From the NCBI GenBank assembly GCA_035310125.1, contig DATGEP010000094.1:1-9912 (forward strand): a stretch of DNA of 9,912 nt. Direction: 5' to 3'. The position numbers and the translations under genes are program-made. Under the pieces are notes generated by a model. It searched no databases. It saw only the letters and a program-made list of their open reading frames with translations, and was not told where the DNA came from. This document shows, one piece after another, positions 1-5,610 of this stretch. Position 1 is the first letter of the stretch, and the number at the start of each line of letters is the position of its first letter. This DNA comes from DATGEP01 sp035310125 (GTDB taxonomy: Bacteria; Chloroflexota; Ktedonobacteria; Ktedonobacterales; JADMIN01).

Positions 1-813
1 ATTCTGGAGGAAGGGCTGGCTGTCGCCCGACGGGCTGAAGATCCCGAATCGATCGCTCATGCGCTCTACCGGTTGTCGGACCTGAACTGGTGGAGTGGCG
101 ACTACGCCACCGCACAAAGCATGGGCGAGGCGGCGCTGGCGTCCAGTCGCGCGGCTGGCCATGGCGCCCTGGAAGCGTCTTGCCTATTCAGCCTCGGAGC
201 CGCCGCCTGGGGGCAAGGTCAGTTCGCCGAGGCACGCGCCCGTCTGGAGGAGTGCTATTCGCTGTCTCAGCAGGTGGGGTTTCCGCGCGGTGTAGCCATG
301 GCCCTGGCGTTGCTCGGGCGGGTGAGCCTCGCGCAAGGGGATCTGGATCTGGCAAGCGCCCAGCTGACCTCGAGCCAGGACGTGTTCGGGACGTTTGACT
401 TCCCATGGGGCACCGCATTTGTCCTTGTGCCGCTGGGCTGGGTGGCGCTGCAACGTCGAGACGTGGCAAAGGCGCGGACACTGCTGGTTCAGAGCGTGCG
501 GCTCTACGAGCAGTTAGGGGAACGCGTGTGGGTGCTCCGATCGCTGGAAGGCCTCGCCGCGGTCGCTGTCGCGGAAGGTCGCTACGAGCAGGCAGCGCGA
601 CAGGCGGGCGCCGTCAGTGCGCTCCGCGCGCGGGCGTCTGTGCTTGCCTCGCCTGTCGAACAGATCCAGCTGGAGCACTGGCTGAACTCGGCTCGCGCTC
701 GGATTGGGGAAGAGCAAGCGGAATCGGCCGAAGCCGCTGGGCGCCTGTTCCACTTGGAGCAGGCGATTGCCGAAGCGGTTGTCGGCCCGCCCAAGGCGGC
801 CAGACCGGGCTAA
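1..813 (+). CDS. C-terminal part of a TPR-repeat transcriptional regulator (STAND/AfsR-like), 5' end outside window
   Basis: The frame is open from base 1 (first residues ILEEGLAVARRAEDPE) to a TAA at 811-813, so this is the 3' end of a longer gene; the TTG at 73 is not needed as a start. The 270 residues are helical TPR-type repeats of about 40 residues, recognisable by recurring patterns such as SLGAAAWGQGQFAEARARLE and LLGRVSLAQGDLDLASAQL. The C-terminal segment (AGAVSALRARASVLASPVEQ, then a region rich in E and A) follows the same plan as the C-terminus of the regulator at 5611-8256 (AGAAATLRAKLGSPAASVDH). The two are therefore relatives, and by inference this gene also carries an NB-ARC ATPase and a DNA-binding domain upstream. 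In such proteins the TPR tail is the likely sensor or oligomerisation platform. The N-terminal domain type (XRE, LuxR or SARP) cannot be told from here. Confidence 0.85.
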   Translation: MLEEGLAVARRAEDPESIAHALYRLSDLNWWSGDYATAQSMGEAALASSRAAGHGALEASCLFSLGAAAWGQGQFAEARARLEECYSLSQQVGFPRGVAMALALLGRVSLAQGDLDLASAQLTSSQDVFGTFDFPWGTAFVLVPLGWVALQRRDVAKARTLLVQSVRLYEQLGERVWVLRSLEGLAAVAVAEGRYEQAARQAGAVSALRARASVLASPVEQIQLEHWLNSARARIGEEQAESAEAAGRLFHLEQAIAEAVVGPPKAARPG

Positions 814-945
814 CTGGACGGTTCAGCCCCGTCGTCGCTCCAATGATCGAGGGGCGCCCGGTCGAACGACGCAAGCCGAGGAGCCCGCATTCTTTGAGCG
901 AGCCTGTTTCAGGCGCACGGAACTTCCACAGGCCGCGGACTTCTG

Positions 946-1930
946 CTAGGTCGGACTTTCGAGTTGACGCGGCGTCGGCCCACCCGGTGTCGGCACGTCT
1001 ATAAGCTTGTGGACGAGCGCCTGGAGGAGCTCGGCGCCTCCGTGATGGCTGCGAGCTCGTCTTCGGTGAGCGTAAGAGCCTGCTGCATCTGGGTCATGTT
1101 CCTGAGATGCGCCGCACCTTTGGCGTTAGCTTCCAGCGTTGAGGACTTGGGTCGATAGAACGGGCATCGCGCACAAGCCATACGGTGCGGACATTGCTCA
1201 TAAAACGGATTGGCACACATGCCGTGGCACAAATCGAAGTACTTCCACGGCATGCCTTTGGCCGCCGCGCCGCTGAGAATTGCTTGTTCATCGATGAGCA
1301 CATCGACCGTGCGGACGTTGCGCCGAGCGTAGTCGGCGTCGGCGTATGCGCGGCCTAGCTTCGTCGGCAGGATCTGGAAGTAGTGCTGAGTCGACGATGG
1401 CCAGCGGTGGCCGAGCCACTGCTGGAGCTCCAGTAGCGTCAACGGCTCTTTGGCGTTGCCGAGCATGCTGGCAATCGTAGAGCGCGCACGGTGGCTGGTC
1501 AGCTTGCCACGGGCGTCCGCTTCCGGGACGCCGGCCTTGCGCCAGAGTAGCGGAATCAACGTGGCGTTCAGAAACGCCATCCCAAGCAGACGTCCGCGAT
1601 GCGCGAACAGATATTGCACCACCTCGGCGGCTTTCGCATCCAGCATGAGAGGCTGCGTCGTACGGAGCTGCTCCCACGCCTCGATCACCTCGGCGACGAC
1701 CGGGTCTACTGGCTTGGTGTAGGCGGGTGTGGTCTTGTTCGGCGGCACGTTCAAGAACACAACGGAGCCCTTGGACAGCACCTCATTCGAGGCCGGCACG
1801 CCCATGTCACGAGTCTGTCGCTGCACGCACCCGACGCGCTGTCGCCGGATCTCGTCGCGGCGGATCCCGCAGAACAGCCAGACGATTGCGACCGCGCGAA
1901 CCATCGCTGCGGGGTAGTTGTGGCCGGTCG
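946..1930 (-). pseudogene. Tyrosine recombinase/integrase, N-terminally truncated and frameshifted, with Cys-rich C-terminal tail
   Basis: The main frame reads from an ATG at 1904 to a TAG at 999-1001 (301 residues). It contains a full tyrosine-recombinase catalytic set: Arg15 in GIRRDEI, a likely hairpin Lys57 (VPPNKTTP), His138 and Arg141 in SHRARST, His166 in WLGHRW and nucleophile Tyr175 in QHYFQ. A Cys-rich tail follows (C226, C230, C238, H240, C244, C247), probably metal-binding and known in transposon-type integrases; relation to Tn554-like recombinases is possible but unproven. Two lesions are visible. The N-terminal core-binding domain is missing: upstream of 1904 the frame meets a TAG at 1938-1940, which lies in unrelated decarboxylase sequence, so the junction is near 1930. 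Around 1039-1045 a one-base loss moves the reading frame; the next frame continues to a TAG at 946-948 with ELLQALVHKLIDVPTPGGPT, which resembles the usual end of these integrases. DNA binding and strand exchange are probably lost. Confidence 0.85.
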
Positions 1931-2172
1931 ACTGTTTCTAGCGTCTTGCGGTTTGGCTCGACGCCGTAGGGTCAAAAGTCGGCGCCCATGAGTGTGCGGG
2001 TCGCTTCGACCTCCGCGATCAGCCATGGCAGGGCGGCGGCAAGCGCACCCGAGTAGCCGAGCGCGGCTATGCTCTGCTGCTTTGCGGCCACAAAGGCGTC
2101 ATAGAGGCTGCTTGCCACCCACGGATGGCGCTCCAGCAGATCGGCCCGGATCACCACCGTGTGCATGATTGG
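1930..2172 (-). pseudogene. 4,5-dihydroxyphthalate decarboxylase-like gene, C-terminal remnant
   Basis: Read on the minus strand from 2172, the frame gives PIMHTVVIRADLLERHPWVA, then an LPWLIAEVEATRTLMGADF segment, an in-frame TGA at 1972-1974, and PYGVEPNRKTLET. This matches my memory of the C-terminal part of 4,5-dihydroxyphthalate decarboxylases (Pht5-type, fold related to periplasmic substrate-binding proteins), where the motif is GxDFWPYGxxPNR. The TGA sits exactly where the conserved Trp (TGG) is expected, so it is a one-base nonsense mutation. Homology stops near 1933, where recombinase sequence begins, and on the other side at Pro 2170-2172, three bases from the inverted repeat of the IS. 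The fragment is thus cut at both ends, lacks about three quarters of a normal-length protein and cannot be functional. The family assignment rests on recognised motifs, not on a search. Confidence 0.8.
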
Positions 2173-2174
2173 GC

Positions 2175-2190
2175 GGAGTTGTCAAGTTGG
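2175..2190 (+). repeat. Left terminal inverted repeat of the IS6-family element
   Basis: GGAGTTGTCAAGTTGG pairs with the sequence at 3004-3019 in inverted orientation, 13 of 16 matches. It lies 28 bases before the transposase ATG and abuts the point where decarboxylase homology stops. Confidence 0.7.
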
Positions 2191-2217
2191 AGGGGTATCG
2201 GCGATAAGCCTCGCTTG

Positions 2218-2945
2218 ATGCCCGTCTCCCTCGCGCCTGCCGATCGCTCACCGTATCGGGGCCACCGCTTCCCACCCGAAATCATCGCCCATGCCGTGTG
2301 GCTCTACTTCCGTTTCCATCTCAGCTTTCGCGACGTTCAGGATTTGTTGGCCGAGCGCGGCGTCGTGGTCAGTCACGAGGCGTCCGCCAGTGGTGCGTGA
2401 AGTTCGGTGCCGCCTTCGCCGCAGGGTTGCGTCGACGACGAGTGCGTGCCGGCGATAAGTGGCACCTGGACGAAGTGGCGCTGAAGATCCGCGGCAAACG
2501 CCACTGGCTGTGGCGAGCCGTTGATCAGCACGGAGTCGTACTGGACATCCTGGTCCAGGAACGGCGCGATCAAGCCGCTGCTGAGCGCTTCCTGCGTCGG
2601 GTGCTTGACGGCGAGGGCGACGTCGAACCGCGCGTCGTGATCACCGATAAGCTGGCGAGCTACCTGCCGGCGATTCGAAGGGTACTACCGACCGCCGAGC
2701 ATCGTCGGCACAAGCGTCTCAACAACCGGGCTGAGAATTCGCATCTGCCGACACGCAAACGTGAACGGGTGCTCCAGCGATTCAAGTCAGCCGAGCACGC
2801 GCAGCGCTTCCTCGGCCCGTTCAGCGCTGTCTCGAACCACTTCCGCCCACGTCGACACCGATTGACCGCCTCCGACTACAGACAAATCCGCACGGCTGCA
2901 CACGCCGCTTGGCAGGACGTCACTCTCGCCTACGTGCGGCCATAA
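2218..2945 (+). pseudogene. IS6-family DDE transposase, frameshifted
   Basis: The protein begins at ATG 2218 (MPVSLAPADRSPYRGHRFPP) and reads to GVVVSHEA, then hits a TGA at 2398-2400 in that frame. The continuation VRQWCVKFGAAFAAGLRRRR is in another frame from 2382 and runs to the TAA at 2943-2945 (AYVRP). Joining the two by one missing base near 2380-2382 gives a protein of about 242 residues, the normal IS6 transposase length. The N-terminal part has the family's HTH-like region (RFPPEIIAHAVWLYFRFHLS). The catalytic triad is intact: Asp at 2469 (WHLDEV), Asp at 2646 (VITDKL) and Glu at 2733 (NNRAENSH), followed by the basic RKRER stretch. No slippery heptamer or stem-loop is obvious, and IS6 elements normally use a single frame, so I read this as a deletion or a sequencing error rather than programmed frameshifting. 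Confidence 0.85.
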
Positions 2946-3003
2946 CACGGGCCGATCTAACCGGTCTCGCGCGCTGCGTCGCACTTTCCGCGATTCTCGG
3001 CGC

Positions 3004-3019
3004 CTAACCTGACAACACC
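3004..3019 (-). repeat. Right terminal inverted repeat of the IS6-family element
   Basis: CTAACCTGACAACACC on the plus strand is the inverted partner of 2175-2190. Read on the minus strand it encodes the last four residues (VLSG) and the TAG stop of the alpha/beta hydrolase, so the IS end and the hydrolase frame overlap. Confidence 0.7.
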
Positions 3020-3888
3020 ATCGTACCCGCGGATGAATTGGTCTGTGCAGCGACCTGTCGAAGCAGGTAGTGCAGGATTATCTGGCTGAGCAGATCGGCG
3101 CGCTTGCTCTTGGGCCCGTCCGGATCCATCCCCGGAATCACCGCCATCTCCGCGTTCGGCAGATGCTGGTACAACTCGACCGCGTTTTTCAAAGGAACGA
3201 ATATATCCCGATCGCCGACCACCACTAGCGTCGGAGCCGTGATGCGTTGCAGCTCGTCTGGTCCATGCTCTGTCGGCCTGATCCAGGCGGGCCACATGTT
3301 CTTTAGGTAGGTCTTCCAGTTGTCGGGGCCCTGGATGTGCTGGTGCGCAGCTCGAAGATCCGCGACCATCCGCGGCTGACTTTGTTCCATGAGCCTCAGA
3401 TCGTCCTCTGCCAGCTCGGCGCGAAGCGGGCCGTCGATACCCATAAAGTGCTGAATTGCCAGCATCCCGCGGCGCGATTCTTCTGTCGCAGACCACAGCC
3501 ACCCACCGACGAATACGAAAGCGGTGGCAAGATCGGGCTTCCAGACAGCCATCTGAAGGGCAGTGTACGAGCCGTCGCTGAACCCGACGATAAGCGGCTT
3601 CTCCAGCCCGAGGGTTTGGATAAGCGCGAAGCAATCCTGGGCCATCAACTCGTAGCTGATGGCGCCATCGGGGTTGTCCGTTCGTCCATGGCCGCGGAAG
3701 TCTGGCATGATGACTCGAAAATGCGGCGCAAGCGCGGGAACCTGGGATCTCCAATCCGTATGCGTCCCGAACCCACCATGGAGGAGCAGGAGTGGGTAAC
3801 CAGCACCTTGCTCTTCGAAATAGATTCTCAGCCCATTGGCGCTGGCGTAGTGTCCAGTGGCCGCCGCTTCAAGCACACCCGGGGGCAT
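3004..3888 (-). CDS. Alpha/beta hydrolase with the expected catalytic His replaced by Pro
   Basis: A 294-residue alpha/beta-hydrolase-fold protein, third gene of the minus-strand operon. Visible landmarks are the oxyanion-loop HGG (residues 37-39), the PDFRGHGRT segment (62-70), the nucleophile elbow GFSDG with Ser104, and the strand VVVGDRDIFVP with the likely acid Asp228. The catalytic His should sit shortly after IPG in the usual IPGxDH motif; here the sequence is IPGMDPDGP, so residue 256 is Pro, and no other His is suitably placed afterwards except H273 in the last helix. The start at 3888 has a good Shine-Dalgarno (GAGGTGG) and fits the family. The gene lies 25 bases after the split-barrel gene. 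Its last four codons and stop come from the IS right end, so the original C-terminus was probably slightly different. The substrate is unknown. It may be inactive, non-canonical, or carry an error at that codon. Confidence 0.88.
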   Translation of the reverse strand: MPPGVLEAAATGHYASANGLRIYFEEQGAGYPLLLLHGGFGTHTDWRSQVPALAPHFRVIMPDFRGHGRTDNPDGAISYELMAQDCFALIQTLGLEKPLIVGFSDGSYTALQMAVWKPDLATAFVFVGGWLWSATEESRRGMLAIQHFMGIDGPLRAELAEDDLRLMEQSQPRMVADLRAAHQHIQGPDNWKTYLKNMWPAWIRPTEHGPDELQRITAPTLVVVGDRDIFVPLKNAVELYQHLPNAEMAVIPGMDPDGPKSKRADLLSQIILHYLLRQVAAQTNSSAGTMVLSG

Positions 3889-3913
3889 GGTCCCACCTCA
3901 AAAGACTTAGCAA

Positions 3914-4351
3914 CTACGTAGCAAGACTAGGTTCATCGGCGAAGTCCCAGGTTCGAAGGACGCCCGGCACGATGCGGAGCGTCAGCTGGGACGCCGGGTC
4001 GATGCCGTCGATAAACGCGTTACCGCGCTCGGGCCCCACGTACCGCACGGCCATACGCCGCAGAGTCGCCAGATCAGGTTCGGTTGGCACGACTTCGGCG
4101 CGTGCGCGCACCTCTATTCCGGGCAGAGGCACGGCGTCGCCAGACAGAACGACGCTCACCCGCGGGTCGCGTTTGATGTGTCGGGCCTTCACATCACCGT
4201 CGAAGACGATGACGGTGAATCCGCCGTCGCGCCACTCGTGCCACACCGGCGAAAGCAGCGTGGTGCCGTCGGCAAAGTTCGTTGCCAGGATCAAATTTCG
4301 AGGTTGATTCAGCAGATCGCGAAGGTCTTCGAGGGGGATGTCTTTCCGCAT
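3914..4351 (-). CDS. Pyridoxamine 5'-phosphate oxidase-like split-barrel protein (F420/FMN-dependent PPOX class)
   Basis: A 145-residue protein, middle gene of the operon. The order of segments is that of small PPOX-class split-barrel proteins related to Rv1155: a short N-terminal helix (LEDLRDLLNQ), a strand pair LILATNFADGTTLLSPVWHE, GGFTVIVFDGD, then the conserved cofactor-binding stretch KARHIKRDPRVSVVLSG (residues about 55-71) and a strand with RARAEVVPTEPD. Members bind FMN or F420 and reduce or oxidise small molecules; the sequence alone does not decide the cofactor. The start at 4351 follows the methyltransferase stop by 9 bases, and its AAGGAG Shine-Dalgarno overlaps that stop codon (spacing about 12), suggesting translational coupling. 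With a methyltransferase and a hydrolase alongside, a role in tailoring or detoxifying one metabolite is plausible, but this is inference. Confidence 0.87.
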   Translation of the reverse strand: MRKDIPLEDLRDLLNQPRNLILATNFADGTTLLSPVWHEWRDGGFTVIVFDGDVKARHIKRDPRVSVVLSGDAVPLPGIEVRARAEVVPTEPDLATLRRMAVRYVGPERGNAFIDGIDPASQLTLRIVPGVLRTWDFADEPSLAT

Positions 4352-4360
4352 CTGGTCGAA

Positions 4361-5455
4361 CTACTCCTTCGTACACACGTAAATACAGTGGATCAACTCG
4401 CCGTCAGGCACTTTGACTTCAACCTTTTGGAACCCTGCCCTGCGCAGGTATTCCGTCGCGCGCTCTACGCCCCATGCAGCGCCCAATCCCTCCCCATTCT
4501 GTGCGAGTGATAAGGGCATGCAGTGTGTCAGGGACCACAAGTAGATGAGTGGTCCTAGCGGATGCCCGATGTTGTTCTCCAACGAGCTGGAAGTTCGCAC
4601 GTCGTCCATGAAAAAGGTGCCGCCGGCGCGCAGCGCAGCATAAACGTTCTGGAGGACCGTGCGTGGCTGTGCCAGATCGTGGATAGCATCGAAACCGATG
4701 ATCACATCGAAGGCATCGGGCGTGTCCAGCCGGGCAAGGTCCAGTAGCTCGAAGTGGGCATTCGTCAGTTCGAGTTTCGCCGCCTCGGCGTTGCCCTTCG
4801 CGATGCCCTCCGTTGAGAAGTCATAGCCGGTGAACCTGCTGTGCGGGAATGCGTCGGCCATCACATTGAGACGGTGTCCGTCGCCGCATCCGATCTCCGC
4901 GATGTCGACTCCGCTGCGGAGCCGGTCGACGAGCCCGGGAGCCTGCGGCAGCGTGGTTTCGAGCAGGCCCGCGTCCGCAGTCGACGGTCCAACCGCCACG
5001 CCGGATTTGAATCCGGTCAGTGCCGAGTACGGCAGGCCACCACCGGCACGAAAGCAGTCGACTATCGCCGGCTCAAGTGCGAGGAGAACCGGGACGACCT
5101 GAGCCATCCCCACCATCGAGGGCAGCATTCCCGTCAGTACGACCGCGTGATCGCGGGGCAGAACGTACGTGCGAGTCGGCGGATCATACTCGACGAGACC
5201 ACTGACGACCATCGCTCCAAGCCACTCGCGCACGTACCGTTCGTTCAGCCGGGCTTCCTTGGCTAACTGTTCGGACGTGCAGGCGGGCAGCCTGGCGAGA
5301 GTATCAATCAAGCCCGTCTTGTGACCGATGCTGATGAACAACGCCTGAGAAGCGTGGTTCAGCACGTCGAGGAGGTGGGCTCGGAGGTCCGCGATCTTCG
5401 CGCCCGAGCGCGCCTGCTCAATCCTCGACTCGGGTGGATCTTCCAAGCCAGTCAT
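4361..5455 (-). CDS. Class I SAM-dependent methyltransferase with N-terminal winged helix (Rv2258c-like)
   Basis: First gene of the operon, 364 residues from the ATG at 5455. The frame stays open upstream to 5635, but that longer form would add 60 atypical residues and overlap the divergent regulator, so I chose 5455 (MTGLEDPPESRIEQ). Residues about 20-100 form a winged-helix dimerisation domain typical of Rv2258c-like and O-methyltransferase-type enzymes (ALFISIGHKTGLIDTLA, RYVREWLGAMVVSGLV). The SAM domain follows: motif I EIGCGDG (187-193), the acidic end of strand 2 in GYDFS (210-214), and IGFDAIHDLAQP (about 253-264). The C-terminal HCMPLSLAQNGEGLGAAWG segment is also typical of this family. 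The acceptor substrate cannot be read from the sequence. No strong Shine-Dalgarno precedes the ATG. Transcription starts in the spacer shared with the divergent regulator. Confidence 0.88.
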   Translation of the reverse strand: MTGLEDPPESRIEQARSGAKIADLRAHLLDVLNHASQALFISIGHKTGLIDTLARLPACTSEQLAKEARLNERYVREWLGAMVVSGLVEYDPPTRTYVLPRDHAVVLTGMLPSMVGMAQVVPVLLALEPAIVDCFRAGGGLPYSALTGFKSGVAVGPSTADAGLLETTLPQAPGLVDRLRSGVDIAEIGCGDGHRLNVMADAFPHSRFTGYDFSTEGIAKGNAEAAKLELTNAHFELLDLARLDTPDAFDVIIGFDAIHDLAQPRTVLQNVYAALRAGGTFFMDDVRTSSSLENNIGHPLGPLIYLWSLTHCMPLSLAQNGEGLGAAWGVERATEYLRRAGFQKVEVKVPDGELIHCIYVCTKE

Positions 5456-5544
5456 CTGTGCGATCTCGCTCGTGTTGAGGTCAGCCCACTCTGAATCATC
5501 GCGTCCATATATCGACGATCGCGCGGCACGACACCACACACGCT

Positions 5545-5564
5545 TGACACAGTTAACTGACACA
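5545..5564. promoter_or_regulatory. Candidate operator: perfect palindrome CAGTTAACTG within a TGACACA direct repeat
   Basis: CAGTTAACTG (5550-5559) is identical to its reverse complement. TGACACA occurs at 5545-5551 and again at 5558-5564, a 13-bp step. The site lies about 50 bases before the regulator GTG and about 95 before the methyltransferase ATG, a good place for autoregulation and control of the divergent operon. Binding by the neighbouring XRE-type regulator is inference. Confidence 0.45.
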
Positions 5565-5593
5565 CTTTGCCGATAGTCGCCTGCGCGGAGGGC

Positions 5594-5602
5594 TGCTACG
5601 AT
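5594..5602 (+). promoter_or_regulatory. Extended -10 promoter element of the STAND regulator
   Basis: TGCTACGAT fits the extended -10 pattern TGnTAnnnT. It ends 8 bases before the GTG at 5611, so transcription would start at or next to the start codon and give a leaderless mRNA. A -35 at the usual spacing (5574-5579, TAGTCG) is poor, as is common with extended -10 promoters. Confidence 0.5.
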
Positions 5603-5610
5603 ACGTCGGC

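Larger units (their letters stand above)
2175..3019 (+). mobile_element. IS6-family insertion sequence, about 845 bp
   Basis: The element holds one transposase reading frame (2218-2945) between terminal inverted repeats: left end GGAGTTGTCAAGTTGG at 2175-2190, and right end, read on the minus strand from 3019 to 3004, GGTGTTGTCAGGTTAG. They match at 13 of 16 positions. The size fits the family (roughly 0.7-0.9 kb). The expected 8-bp target duplication is absent: the flanks are GATTGGGC (2167-2174) and ATCGTACC (3020-3027). That is common for IS6 elements, which move replicatively and form cointegrates and adjacent deletions. The left end interrupts the decarboxylase remnant, and the right end overlaps the 3' end of the hydrolase gene. 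Exact ends are uncertain by a few bases. Confidence 0.75.
5456..5610. promoter_or_regulatory. Divergent promoter/operator region between the methyltransferase operon and the STAND regulator
   Basis: This 155-bp spacer separates two outward-facing genes and must carry both promoters. It contains a TTGACA hexamer at 5544-5549, a palindrome flanked by direct repeats at 5545-5564, and an extended -10 (TGCTACGAT, 5594-5602) for the plus-strand gene. For the minus-strand operon the best -10 candidate is the AT-rich TATATG read from 5511 to 5506, but its -35 is poor, so that promoter is only tentative. Confidence 0.6.

Noticed and set aside
2370..2400. Programmed ribosomal frameshift in the transposase
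   Set aside because: IS6 transposases are made from one frame. No clear slippery heptamer, upstream Shine-Dalgarno stimulator or stem-loop is visible, so a one-base loss is simpler.
2167..3027. 8-bp target-site duplication around the IS
   Set aside because: The flanks GATTGGGC and ATCGTACC do not match, and shifting the ends by a few bases did not produce a duplication.
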